Shown here in pieces: positions 12,149 through 26,400 of a stretch of DNA of 64,000 bases. The stretch's first letter is position 1. Each line of letters starts with the position of its first letter. Source of the stretch: Ilex aquifolium (lineage: Eukaryota; Streptophyta; Magnoliopsida; Aquifoliales; Aquifoliaceae); assembly GCA_951799425.1 (NCBI GenBank), contig OX637393.1:33657244-33721243 (forward strand), read 5' to 3'. The position numbers were made by a program, and so were the translations under genes. The notes under the pieces were generated by a model. That model saw nothing but the letters and a program-made list of their open reading frames with translations. It searched no databases and was not told where the DNA came from.

Positions 12149-14244
12149 AATGCATTAATTTGCGGGTGAGCCATAAAAAAACTTAATCTCGACCTTTGAT
12201 GCCAAGTTAGTGCTTATATTAGCAGTTAAACTACTCCACAAACAACTAATACATCCAATGGAGTCACTTTGAGATTAGCAGAGTTCCTATCTTTCTCTCT
12301 CACTCACTCAGGGGGTGGGGGTATTAAGGGAGTATGAATATGCAGATCACCTGCCCCACATCACCTCAAGCAGGAGAGAGAAAGGAGGAAGGCACTTGAC
12401 CATTTCCTGCAAGGTATCTCTTCTCACTCGCTCCCATTACCTACCATGGACCTTATCCATTAGGCTGCCAAAATTTAATTATGTGGTTCATTTTCTAGAA
12501 AGGTATCTCTTCTCACTTTATACCAACCCTTGAGTACATTACCTTTGCCTTTCACATTCAAAGCCACAAAATAGAGCTGAATTTCTAGAAGATTCCATCG
12601 AGTATTAGGTAAGACTAAGAACTGGCATTAATATCTTGGTACCTACCCAGAACAAAAATCTAACACTTACACGCATTTCATGGTTACAATAATAAGTTTT
12701 AGTACCAGTGCCAAAAACTAGCCCATGGTCTGCTTCCCAAGCCAGATCTATTGGGCTTTCAATGAGTAAGCCAATAAGCCGACTCTAATGGGCCTAAAAC
12801 GGTTCACGATTGTAATGTTTGTTTCATTATTGATACTAAATATATACTTTTACAAATAATAAAATCACAAAATAGAGCACTAAAATAAAAATTTGAAAAA
12901 AAAAATTACATTAAACTAACAACCAATAATCTTCCTTGGGCTAACCATTATTAGCTATTTAACTAGAACTAAAACTGGATGAGAAGGACTACAATTACTC
13001 GGTTTTTATCGATGTAAAATTGTGAAAATTTTCTTCGCAGAAGATTGTAGCTGACCAAGATGAAGTACTCCAACAATCTTACAACCACATAAAATACATG
13101 ATTATGATCATTGATTTTTTGGTGATCTTTTCTTGTTTTTCACGAGTCCTCTGAAAATCAAAAAATTCTAAAAGATTAATGGTAAATGTACTTTCATATA
13201 GCTTGATTTTCAATGGCCCCTTCTTCGCCAAAAAATAAAGCTTAGGTAACAAAAACTTAAGGCTTGGATATCTCCAACTTTATTAGCAAAGTGTTGGGAC
13301 CAAGGCCACCAAATGTTGCTCAGATCTTTTTCTTTTTCTTTTTTCTTTTAATTATTTTGTGGGGTGTGCCAGGCTCAAGTAGTGCACTGAAAGGGCAAAC
13401 ACTCGAGAGCCCCAATAGCAAGCTATTTTGGTGGGCCTCCCCCTCAAAAATTAATTTAATATCATGTGTGATAATGTCTCATATATCATATATTAAACGG
13501 ATAAAAGCCAAGAAATGTATACTCAGATCTTGTTCCTCAATAGTTAATATCATCAACCATTCCTTTCATTTTCACTTAGTCTGCCCTCTTGATAATATAA
13601 ATATGGTGGAAGTTAGACCATTTTGACAGAATGCCATTATTAAAGGGTAATCTTATGTCTTAATTTCTAATGTTAGCAAAGCATTTTTTGTAAGTTACAT
13701 TAAATTGAGTGCATATACACACATTTCATCATACACTAGAGGACCCCGCACACAGTTACCCGTGTGAATATCTATTACTATTATAAAGGGTCCTTCAATT
13801 ATTGTAGAAAAATGAGATAGTTAGAGAGATATAGGATGAGAAGAAGCCAAAAAAAAAGAGTTGGGCGATTGAGTGAGGTTGAAAAAAGAATTGAAAGTGA
13901 TTATTTAGAAAGAAGTGAAGAATAACAGTGGCATTTCATCAGTGAAGGAAGTTAAGTGGCATTAAAGAGAGTTATATGCAGCTATTTGGGAATAAATAAA
14001 AGGCGCGCAGTATCAACCTGCACAAAGGACTCCAAAATTTGAAAAAACAAGATCAGCTCCCACCCTTTCTTAATCCTTGGATGGTGTTTTCTATCTCTGT
14101 GTAAAATGAAAGCACTCTCATTTGGCATCGGTAGTCCTCACCCACATTTTTTTACATAGCAAGGGTTTGTTTATGGAATCCCGATAGAATTATCAGACGA
14201 AAGCGTATGTCTACATTACCAATCAATTCCATAGGGAAATTAAT
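12149..14244. other. Spacer upstream of the LHC-like gene's 3' end
   Basis: No gene is recognised. The phrase AAGGTATCTCTTCTCACT occurs twice (about 12,413 and 12,500). A 120-codon open frame at 13,264 is low-complexity and shows no domain. Confidence 0.55.
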
Positions 14245-14250
14245 TTTATT
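14245..14250 (-). terminator. Polyadenylation signal AATAAA of the LHC-like gene
   Basis: On the minus strand AATAAA lies about 225 bases after the stop codon, a usual 3' UTR length for a plant transcript. Confidence 0.5.
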
Positions 14251-14472
14251 GCGTATGATCAAGAAGTGGTTTACAGTTTGTTCATGTAAGGAAAAGTAAA
14301 ACAAAAACATATGGTAGAAAGCTGAGATCAATTCAAATCATATTGTACAACGAAAGTAAGTTGATGAAAAACAGAACAACAAATTTGAAAAACCTTACAA
14401 CTTGAGTTCTGAAGAATGATTTGGGTGTGATCCTGTAGTTCTTCGAATCTTGGTGATACAAACAGAAGATGT

Positions 14473-17400
14473 CTATCTCACAAAAAGACCGATAAAGGCC
14501 GCCCAGTATCCAGCCAACTGTCAGAACAATGGAAAAAAGAAGGGCTTAATCTTCCACCGTAAACTTAATGCTCTCACCACAAAAGAGACCAAAAACCTTG
14601 TGTGACCTTCCTTACCTGAGACGGAATACTGTTTCCTGTGTGGCCTTCAAGGACTAATCCTGCTGTGAGACCAATCATAGCCCATGCTCCATTAATCGCT
14701 TCGATTTGACGTCTTCTCTGTTCCAATGTTTAACCAGAAAAGATCATGACTGATCTGATTTTGCGAAAATGAGTATAGAGATACTTAACCTAATTCAAGC
14801 TTATTAACAAAATAAATAGAAATGAAAAAGGGCATTTTTTTTGGTGTGAAAATGGCATGGGTATACGATGGATTTAGCACTCCCCCCTTCCCATAATATC
14901 ACCCCGTCCCATGTCCTTTTTTTGGATTGAACCCTACACCTTGCTCACTCTCGTTGTAAGTGCATGTATATCCAAAAACTATGAAGACTACTGTAGAAGA
15001 TAGAAGTAGAGACCCTTTATGCTACCCAAGTTCATAAAAATCTTACTTGTTCTGAAAATAAACAACCATGATAACTACAATTTGAATCTTATTGTTGGTT
15101 TTTAATGAAATAAACTTTAATGATCCCCCTTTTAGCAGGCACCATTTAATGTCATGTAAATGTAACCCATAAACAGTAGAAAGGAATCCACAGAACTAAT
15201 TGGCATTATGAAATCTCACATGACAACCAGTCCAGGGAAAGGGATAAAACTGTCATTAGGGGCATTGGAATGTTTGCCAATACTCTAGGCTTATGCCATT
15301 GTCATCTTCTACCTATACCTACTATGCTGGTCTCATAACACACACTATTAGTTGTAATTTATTACGATAAGGTGCAGTAAGAGCATGGATAAGCCAAAGG
15401 CTCCATGTCGTTACCTGGTTCAATCTCCCATTAAAATGGAAACAAGCTCATCAAAGAGGTCATATTCCTTTCAAGGAACTATTAACTTGCAGAGAGAAGA
15501 AGGGACCATATAAAATTTCAAGGTATTTTACATGGAGAGATGGAAATTTTATGTTACTTGGAGTGCATTCATTCATTAAGCAAAATATTCAACCCAAATA
15601 AAAAGGACCCGAATTTGATTGAAGAAAGAAAATTACAAATCATAACAATTGGGTGATAGATAATTAATCAAACAAACAATTTTGATTGTAAGACATCAAT
15701 AGTATTATCTGAGGAGATAACGAATATTTATATATTATATGTCAATAAGGTAAGACTTAAAAAACAAAGTTAACATGAGGGGACCTACAGAATTTTTTAA
15801 GTAATCTTAGAAAATTTTGTTTGGGGTCCCCATATTTTTTCATGTATTTGGGAGCCCTAGGCAGTGGCCTTAGTAGCTGTGCCTTGGGCCAGCCATGCAA
15901 TAGCTTCCTGTACGAAATGGTCTGCGAGACAAGACATTTATAGTCACTATTTTGTGAGAGTCTACTCTAACCTATCACTGTAAAGTGCCACACAAAGCAG
16001 AAGTCATAATGGAAATGAAAGTTATCTCACTTTGAATTTCTCCTTTGATTTAATTTGTTCCATTTGTTTGGCAGCTAACCTCTTGGCTTCCAAAGGATCA
16101 ACCATGATCACCTCTTTCTTAGCTTTTTTCCAAGGAGAGACCTAAGTAAATTATAAAGAAATTGTGCAATTATTAGCAGAAATAAAACGAAAACATAAGA
16201 AGTGGGGATGGGGAGTTGGGGAGAGTCTGTATAAATGTCAAACTGATGAAGTGAAAAATTAAATAACCAGAAAGACAACAGACAATTAGGGTTATCAAGT
16301 TGTGTATGTCCCTTGGACTTTATAGCTTACAATGTTTACAGAGGCTTAAGTCGAGATTTATTATGGGCTATTATGTACATAGATGTATAAAATGTCACAT
16401 GCTTCAAGCTAAAGCTATAGAAGTAGGGGATGAAATGGTGTTAACTCAAATCCATCATCATGTTTAAGAAATCTAAGCGTCCATCTCCTTGCATTGATTG
16501 GAATTACAAGCCAATCCTCACAATGAAATAGCCAACAGGAACTCTTTTTGAACATAATATTATTAAGGAAACAAGACTAACAGTTGCAAAAAATGTAAGG
16601 GCCATTCCTACAGCATGTTAGTTGTCACAAACCAATCAAAAAGCCATTTAGAATTTTCAAAAAATAGGAGCTGTGAATCAGCTGATCTTTGGCGAACCTC
16701 TAATTGAGCTGAGCTAATCAAGGGCCAAGCTCGAGCAGTATGGTTTTTCCATTTCCAGACAGTCTCAGATTCTTAGGATGTTAAATAGCTTATCGAGTTG
16801 AATTCGAGCGAAGTAAAATTGATGTGCTTCAAATGTACTCAAGCTTTGCTCCTTTACCTCACAGGCTGAAACTTTGAGAAGATCCTAGTGTACCCCAGTG
16901 AAAAAAGACACTAACTAGAGTGTCTAGTCCAAATAACACAACCAAGGGTGTTGTTCATGAAGTTGAAATAGAAAAAGTAATATTAAGGTTAGAGAAAGTA
17001 AAAGAAGAAGAGATAACAAGAGTAATTAGTTGTGTATAGGCTAGGTTGACCTACACCCTCTTATTTATAATTGAGTAATATTCAGGTAGTTACACTATTA
17101 CCTTACACTAATTAATTTATGTTCACTAGAGAAATAAGAACTCTAACACTCCTCCCCAAGTTGGAGCATATAAATAAAAAATGCTCAATATATGGGGTGA
17201 TAATCTCCTTTCACATCAAGACATCTCGAATGAAATGACAATTTACCGCAATGTGTTTGGTACGCTCATGAAATACCGAATTACTTGCGATAAAAATAGT
17301 TACTTGTGTGTCACAATGCATCTTCATCGGGGACGACACATCAAGTCCTATTTCACGTAGTAAAGAACAGATCCATAACATCTCACAAGCAGTATATGCT

Positions 17401-20400
17401 ATAGCACGATACTCAACCTCTGCACTAGAACGGATAACCACGTTCTACTTCTTACTATACCAAGTATAAGATTATCACCAACAAATGTACAATAAGCCAG
17501 AAGTAGATCGCTTATCACCATGACTGCCTATCCGGTCAGCGTCAGAATAACAAATGTACAATGATGATGGATGATATAATAATCCTCTCCCCGGAGACCC
17601 TTTCAATTACCTAAGAATCTGAAAGACAGCCTCCCAATGAGGCTTACGAGGAGCATGCATGAACTAATTAACCACACCAACAACATATGTAATATTAGGG
17701 CGTGTAACTGTTGTTGAGAGGATAATTTCATATTTGCTTAATACTTATTGAAATTTCTGATTTAGATCATGCAATTATGAACAAAAACAGTAACAGATAA
17801 AACTAACTCGATTGCCTAATAGGAACGGTTTAAGAATATGATCAATGCTAGTGTTTAACATTATGTCCTTAAGACAGATTTTGCCTCCACTCTAGTGCTT
17901 ATAGATTCTTGAACATCTACCTTCCAAGATACAATGATCATGGAAACAGAAGTAGCAAAACAATCTGTTTGCACAGCGAACCAAAAATATACTTTTGTAC
18001 TCTAAAAAATGGACATTGCTAATGACAAAAATTATGAATGTAATGACTTCTAATCACGAAATTTGTAAGTCCTAATACATTTTTCAACTACTTAATGTAA
18101 AATAAATCTAGGCATATTTATAAATGCAAAGGCGAGTGATCAGAACAGCCACCACTAATCAGATGCAACCCAGAAAACACCATTTATACCTGTCCATTCA
18201 TGAACAGACAAAAACAATTCAAATTCGGACCGGAGGAAAATTCAAATCTGAACCAGTGCAAGTTTGAATTCCAATGGGCAAAAAAATTAAAATTCGAGAG
18301 ACCCATTTAGCAAACGAAATTTATGCAAAAAGATAAGATTGGATCAAAACCACACCCACAATTGAGCCCGAGCCCGGCCCTGCCTATGAAGGGCAAGACG
18401 GGGCAGGCGTCGACGCGCGCACATGTGTGGTTAAACCCAAGCCCATCTAGGTTCTCTCTCGTCCACAAAAGTGGGGTGCCCTTTGGGGCCTAACCCCTAG
18501 AGCCAACTTGGGTTATGTGTGCTCACTAAAGTTTCTTTATCCAACTAATATCGGATTGGTGTTAAATTTCACATGTCCCAACCTCTATTTCTATATTCCA
18601 AGTGGATCAATTTAAAGCTGATTTTCTTATTTACTTTTTACTTGATTTGAGTAAGCAAATATACTACGTTATTCTATTCATAAAATAGTACACGAACCTC
18701 CGAAAATTTACTCAAAATGTTGAGTGGATCCCACTTTAATTTAGGCTCAAAGTCGACCAAAAATTAGATTTCTATACCCAAAAAAATATTTTGGTCCAAC
18801 AATTGTAAGATAAATGAGTTTACCGACCAACCTCCGATAACGTCCTATATCAACAAAGACTTCACCACTCTTAGGATCTAACTTAACTGTAAATTCCATA
18901 GGTGTATCTATCGGACGTTTACCAAGAGTATCAGTTTTAAACAACAAGTCTAATATATACTTCCGTTGACACAAACTGATACCCTATTTTAACCAAGCAA
19001 CCTCAATCCCAAGAAAGTACTGAAATAAATCTAAACCTTTAGTATGAAATTGTTTTCTCAAATAGGCATTGAAATGAGCAATACCACCTAAGTCATTACC
19101 ACCAATAATGATTTCATCGACAAACACAATTACCAACAATAATACCAGCAGAAGATCGAAGAACGGAATCTAAATGATCTAATGTAGAGCGCTAAAAACC
19201 AAACTGAAGTACCATGGTACTAAACTTATCAAACCAAGCATGTGGTGACTGTTTCAATCCATACAATGATTTCTTCAAATGACACTAATTGTTTCTGACC
19301 TGAAACAACATAACCTAGTGGTTAAACCATATGCATCTCTCCTTGTAGATCTTCGTGTAAAAAGACATTCTTTATGTCCAAATGACACAAGGGTCAATCA
19401 GAAACCACAACAAAAATAAGAACCCTAACAGAGTTAAGACAAGTTGTAGGGGAGAAAGTCTCACAATAATTCACACCATAGGTTTGGATATGGCTCTTAG
19501 CAACCAATCTTGCCTTCAAACGCTCAACAGAACCATCAGGATAATATTTCACATATAGACTCTGCAAAAACTAATAGACTGCTTACCAGATGGAAAAGAA
19601 GTGAGATCCCAAGTACGATTGTCATAAAGTGCCTTAATTTTGTCATCCTAGCCAGTTCCCATCTAGAAGATGTTAATACTTATTTCAAATAACTAGAAAC
19701 AAATACTCAAGACAAGGTTAATGCAAAACAACGAATGAGGAAAGCTGATGCAAAGAGACAAAGTCAAAAATGGAATGTTAAGTACAAATACGACTATCTT
19801 TCCTCAATGCAATAGGCAAATCAAAAATGAGTGATACATTACACAACTTAGGAGGGACCTCGGTAGAATCAAGCGTTGGCCAGGGGGTTTGAGCATATGG
19901 AACAACCTATCTTTCCGTATAACGACGATAAACCTGCAAGTGAGGATCAAGAGCCACTCTGGGAGAAGATACATAATCGGGTACAAGAGACAATATGAGC
20001 TCCCCCCGACTAGTAGAAATTAAATCTGGGGAAATAATAGATTTTGAGGTAGCAAAAAAAGATGAATCAAAAAATGTGATTTCGACACTGACACAGTATC
20101 GACGAGAGGCAAGGTCATAACAACAATAACCTTTCTAAGTACGAGAGTATCCCAAAAAAAAACACACTCAACTGCGTGGGATGAAAGTTACAAATGCATT
20201 TTGTTGGTATGTATGTGGAAAAATAGTCTAATGAATGATACTATGATCAACAAAATGTACTCATAAAGGTTTGTACATACTCAATGGCATTATCAGAACG
20301 AAATATCCTAATACATTTATCAAACTCTACAAAATTTCATTGTAAAATGTAAGAAAAGTTTTAGGCAATTCAGAATGATCCTTCAGAAGAAACAACCAAG

Positions 20401-23400
20401 TTATACGAGAATAATGAAATCCACAAATAATTTTTATTCTTGAAGGAACCCAAATGTTAGAATGAACAATAGCAAAAGGACTAGACTGATGACTGGTACT
20501 ACTAGAAGGAAAATAATTATGGTGATGCTTGTCTAATTGACAAGCCTAGCATTCTAACATAACAGAAGGACTCAAACTAGTGATGACTTGACAAAGCTTT
20601 TACAGTGAAGGATGACCCAATCGAAAATGCTACTAGAGGAGGAAACATGGTAGCACTAAGTCCATTCTGCTCATGCCCCAAATCAATCACTTTCTTCGTA
20701 TGGAGGTCCTAAAAAATACAAGAAGATGGAAAAAATGTCACTGAACACTTGGTCAATTGACTCATAGATAACAAGTTAAATGAAAACTGAGGGACAAATA
20801 AACCAAATAGTAACGACATTAATATAGTAGGATGGAGCTCAAGAGTCCCACGTATTGGTCAACAAGAGCCATCAATTAACATAATACAAGAGTTAGAAGA
20901 ATGAAAGTTAAAATATAAGGAGGAAATACCAAACATGTGAACACTAGCTCCCGAGTTAATAATCCAAGATGGTGAAGCTGATTGAGCTGCCACACGTGAA
21001 AAATTACCTGTAGTGACCAAACCGGCAGTTGAAGTAGGCACATAGGGGGAAAGGGAGGACAACTGCTAGATGAGCTGACTGAGATAAGAAATAAGATCAT
21101 CATGAGATCCAGATGTAGGCGCAATATGCCCACCAGTCGATGGCTGAGAGACAGGAGGAGGCGGGTCATCAGAAACCTGATTAGCATGAGCTGGTCTGCC
21201 ATGTTTATCCCAATAATAATCCTTAACGTCTACAACAGCTCCACAATAAGAACATTTCCACTTGGAATGGTTGCCATGACCACCACGTCCTCCGTGACAA
21301 TGGCCTCTACCATCATAATGACCACATGGGACTAGGTGGTGACGATCACCTCTACGACCACTGTCACAAGAGAATAAAGCGGAGGACTCCGATGAGTATG
21401 AAGGAACCCCTCAAGTCAAAGATGCGCCCTGAAGACGAGAATAAGCATTAACAGCGTCGTAAGTGTCTCACTAGCTAAAATCTGATCTTTAAACACACCA
21501 TATTCGAAGTTAAGGCTTGACAAGAACAAAGCGGCCAGAAATTCATCACGCTGTCGCCGCTAAACCTCCAAATCTATAATCAGTCGCTAATACAACATAA
21601 ATTCCTCCCACAACCCTTTCAAAGTACCCAAATTTTTAGCTAGGAATTTATTTCCTTGTTTGGTAGTGAACAAACACTCAAAAGAGTTCATAAATCTGGG
21701 ACACGTTGTGTTCTTATGAGTATATCTCCTCAAGCTGTACATTAAAAGTTACAATGGGTTCCATACTAAGCCACAACCATGTCATCACTAATGAATTCTC
21801 ACTCCACCAATCTTCAGAATTTTAAGAGCCCTCAAGAGAAGGACACTCGGTCAAATAATTAACTTTTCATTTGGCACACGGAAAAACTTTGATGGCATGG
21901 GACAAAAATAATAGTTAGTCCCATTCAATTTGACAAAAGTAATCTATCTAGCTTGATCATCTATTGAATGATCCTATCTTGCCTGATCATCCACTAAAAG
22001 TATCCTTCACATCCTCCAAAGTCGCCATAGAGATATCCACAACCAAAAAAATAGTAATCGAGAATAAAACAAACAGATAATCCACACAACTAAACAAAGG
22101 CTGATGCACAGATCACGTAGATCTTGCCCAAAAACACTAGAAGTGGGGTACCGACTGCTCAAATTTGCTCAAAACACACTCAGAAGATAGAAAAACACAC
22201 CCAAGAGCCAACAACCAACCTGCCGACGTCAAAATAGTGACCAAACTCACTGCCGATAGTTTGTGGGGGCAAAAAAACACCAGATAACAGCAAAAAACCA
22301 ACTGGGCAACTCAAACACACTCTCCAATCTATTAGTTGCACTCCTCAGATTGGGAAGCATCAAAAACTCTCACAGAGGCTGAATCAACAGATCGCAAAAT
22401 CGAACCCTATTTTCACGAAAATCATTCAAAAATAGCAAAATCTATTCATATGGGCCCAAAAAATTCCAAAAAAATCACCACAATTATTAGCACCAAATTC
22501 CAAACCACAAGGTGGTTTCCAATGATTGGGAAGACAAGAAAAAAATCCAAGAGTCTTCTCCTATGTTTTCTTATAATATTTGTCACGAATCGATACTCTG
22601 ATACCAAGTTGAAATACAAAAAGTAATATTAGAGTTAGAGAAAGCAAGAGAAGAAGGAGAAAAAGAGAAGAAAGAGTAATCAATTGTGTGTAAACGAGGT
22701 TAACCTACATTTTCTTATTTATAACTGAGTAATATTCAAGTAATTACGCTACTACTATGCACTAATTAACTAATGTCTAATAGAGAAATAAGAACTCTAA
22801 CACAGGTTATATAGCCCCTCTGTTGAGAACCATTACTGAGTAGAGCACCTAAGCAACAGGAACAAAGGAAGATTGAAAGGGCCAATTCGGAAAATACTAC
22901 GCTACTTCACTAAGCAACTCACAGGAGTATAAAACTATCAATCCAACTAAAGAGACAGAGGAAAGATATACGATCAGCCTATGACTTCAAATAAAACCAA
23001 GGATTATACCAAAACCGAACTGAAACAAAGTAGGATGACAAAAACGGATCCAATTAGTGGGACTTACTATGCCTCCGGGACACACCTATGTCATGTGTGT
23101 CATGTATTCTTACATGTCAGCACAGTAAATACTTGTTGATCATCTATAATACTTCCATCAGGAGCATGAAAACATACATAAAATGCCTTCAAGAATCCTT
23201 CTAATGTTACATAAATTGAACACAGACCACAAAAAGTAGGTATATTTGGAAAAAAAAAAGATGCAATTGACTTCTATCATCCCCTTGATCACCCCCCCCC
23301 CCCCCCCCCCCCCCTTCCCCCCTCCCTCCTTGTATTAGTCTAGTAGTACAAGAGTATAATACTACGCTACTTCACTAAGCAACTCACAGGAGTATAAAAC

Positions 23401-26400
23401 TATCAATCCAACTAAAGAGACGGAGGAAAGATATACGATCAGCCTATGACTTCAAATAAAACCAAGGATTATACCAAAACCGAACTGAAACAAAGTAGGA
23501 TGACAAAAACGGATCCAATTAGTGGGACTTACTATGCCTCCGGGACACACCTATGTCATGTGTGTCATGTATTCTTACATGTCAGCACAGTAAATACTTG
23601 TTGATCATCTATAATACTTCCATCAGGAGCATGAAAACATACATAAAATGCCTTCAAGAATCCTTCTAATGTTACATAAATTGAACACAGACCACAAAAA
23701 GTAGGTATATTTGGAAAAAAAAAAGATGCAATTGACTTCTATCATCCCCTTGATCACCCCCTCCCCCCCCCCCCCCCCCCCCCCCCCCTTGTATTAGTCT
23801 AGTAGTGGGGATTCTTGGTACAAGTCCTCATTATTATTTTCAAAAAATGAACATAGAAAGAAGATTAGCATAACAAACTTGAAATCAGATAGCTATCCAG
23901 TTGAGCTAAAGCATACTTCATAAGGATCTACATGTGTAGGCTTAGGGCAATATGTGATTTGAGGGACGCCAGTAGGAAGATCATCCAACAAGATAGAGCA
24001 CTGCATCAGTTTAGTCCAACAGTAAGTAGATATTTGAATATCATCGCAATGTTTGTCCTTCTCAATCTACATTTGTACCTAGACTTGACATTTACATTGT
24101 TACTAAAAACTATTGATGTCGGTGCATAAGTTATGTATTTCGCTTGAATAACAGTCCATAAAATGCATTCAGGCAATGACCATCTTACTATGATGACACG
24201 CACTGACTAAATCACCAATCACATACCTAAAAAAATCTTTCAGCATATTCAAACCAAATATATTGGCATTATACATGTGGAAGCCTTGGGTAATGCATAC
24301 ATTAGGGTTGGCCAAGACTCGAAATTCTTGACCCTTGGTTCTGTGAGTAACCAGTCTTGCATGTTGGTCTCCTGTCAATCTCCATCTGGGAGAAAGAAAG
24401 AAAAATAAAAGAAAACGAAATAGCATCATCAAACATGAAAGGAAGCACATAGAACTTCTAAAGTCATACAAGTAGAAATTCATATGCAGAGTAACATGGT
24501 GCATTCGTTACAAATAATTTTGTTTTCATAAATTGACAGCCAACCCCCAAAATTTTTAGAAATAAGCAAAACTGCCCCATCCCTTATTACGCTACCATAC
24601 CATAAAAGTCTGTCAGATTTTTCAAAAAAAAAATAACCAAAAGCAACAAAGCAAATTATAAAAAAAGCATTAACTTAACCATAACTACTGAAGAGGAATC
24701 TATTCATAGTCAGTAAGTTATGAAACTATAATATTCACCACAAACGCACTTTAGGGAGAACATGGATCAATTTCCCATCAACTTCAAGATAAATAACAAT
24801 ATCTATTGCATTTCTTTTTCCCCTATACAAGCCATTGGAAAACTTTATAGTTGGATATTCTTGTCAACATTCCAATTTGTGAAGTAATTCCTTTGCACTG
24901 ACTGCGGTGGTATGACAAAAATCTAAAAATTATGAGGACCAAGCAGCCATTAGTCCTTTTCTGTTATCATTTCATTGGATAACTCACCACAAATTAGGGG
25001 GGGGGGGGGGGGGGGTATGATCATTTTGATAACCTGCATCATTGAGTGCATAAAATATAAAAAAACTCAAATTTAACTCGACTGATCCTTTCTTGTAGAA
25101 AGAGTAACGAAAAGGTCAACTGTTTCCCAAAACACACCGAAATAAGCCCATATAAGGTTTGTATACAGTATACCTACACATTTTCAATTTCTTTCTTTTA
25201 TATAGTTACCATTTTTGGGAGTGGGGGTGGTCATGGGGGCGGGCCAAGGGATAGGCAGGGTAGTTGCTAGTCTTTGTTCCTAAAGATACAATCTGGAAAC
25301 TGATACAAAATTTCTCGAACCAAATTTTCACTCCGTAAAATTTCAGTGTCAAGAAGTTTCCTATCTATCATCCCAAATTGGAAATATCCATCATCTCAGT
25401 GGTTGAAAATCTTAGGTACTATTTGATCACACTTCTCTTGAGTATTTTTTAAAGTAAAATTTGTTTTATATTTTTGCTTTTTCCTTGTTTGGATTTTCTC
25501 TTTTCTCTCCAAGCTTAATCACATGCAAAATAGCACATATATAAGTTCATCACATAAATACTCACATAAACATGGATGGCTTTCACAAAATAGTAAACAA
25601 ATATAATTTTACTTCTTTTACACTTGTTTTTTTTTTCTTTCGCTGAAAATAAGTACTTCGAAAAAAAACTATATCAAACAGATATTAGTCGACATAACCA
25701 AAAGATCAAACACAAGTCAAAATACGTCACACGTCCCTTTTAAAATAAAGGGTGACTTTAACATATATGATAATTGTTGAATCATTCTGCATTGTAAATC
25801 CTTCAATCAATGTTAAAATTCAATTCTTCACCAAAAGTTTAAAAGGCTACAAGGTGGTCGACTGAAAACTTTCGAATTTGGTGCAGCAAAAGTGAAGCCT
25901 TGAAGTATCTAGTTGCAATTTATCTGTTTCTTCTTAAAGAAAATGGAATAGTTCAATACCAATTATCCTTTCCTGCAGTGGCTTAGCTATCACTATATCA
26001 TCATCACCAGGTTACCACCTTACTGAGTTTCTATCATCCATATCATCAATAATGGTCTACGGAATATAAACATAAAAGCGAATGACAGCAATGTTGACAA
26101 TGCTATAAGACAGTCCTAGCCAGCTTATTTTTCCGAAAAACAGAGATCCCAGAATATGAGGGTGAATTTGTGCATTTTTTTTAATTCTTTAATTTTCATG
26201 TTTTGGGGTTGTGTGACGGTTAAGAACGGTACAAAATTCATATTAAGTTGGAGAAATAAGAACATCATTCTGAGGGAACTTGACAACATTAGAAATAAGT
26301 TCTGACACATTATTGAAGCTTTAGAACAATACGAACTATGAATGCATTAATTCATCATAGCACCTAATTTTCTTTCTAATTAAAAACCCAGACCACAAAA

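Larger units (their letters stand above)
16964..22802 (-). mobile_element. Ty1/copia LTR retrotransposon fossil in intron 2, same orientation as the gene
   Basis: LTRs lie at 16,964-17,148 (185 bp, 3') and 22,610-22,802 (193 bp, 5'), both with TG...CA ends on the plus strand. A primer-binding site TGGTATCAGAGT (tRNA-iMet type) adjoins the 5' LTR, and a purine tract CCAACTTGGGGAGGAG adjoins the 3' LTR. Minus-strand remnants include a retropepsin-like region near 20,950, a reverse transcriptase part ([22 protein letters not shown]) near 18,900 and an RNase H part ([10 protein letters not shown]) near 17,420. By eye the LTRs differ at roughly one site in six or seven, and the flanking 5-mers (GAAGT/CAGGT) no longer match, so it is old. 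The coding region is broken in many places. About 1 kb of unrelated DNA near 17.7-18.74 kb appears to be a later insertion. Confidence 0.88.

Noticed and set aside
23890-23915. A functional tRNA gene
   Set aside because: Only the D-arm/A-box part fits; the anticodon arm and acceptor stem do not pair.
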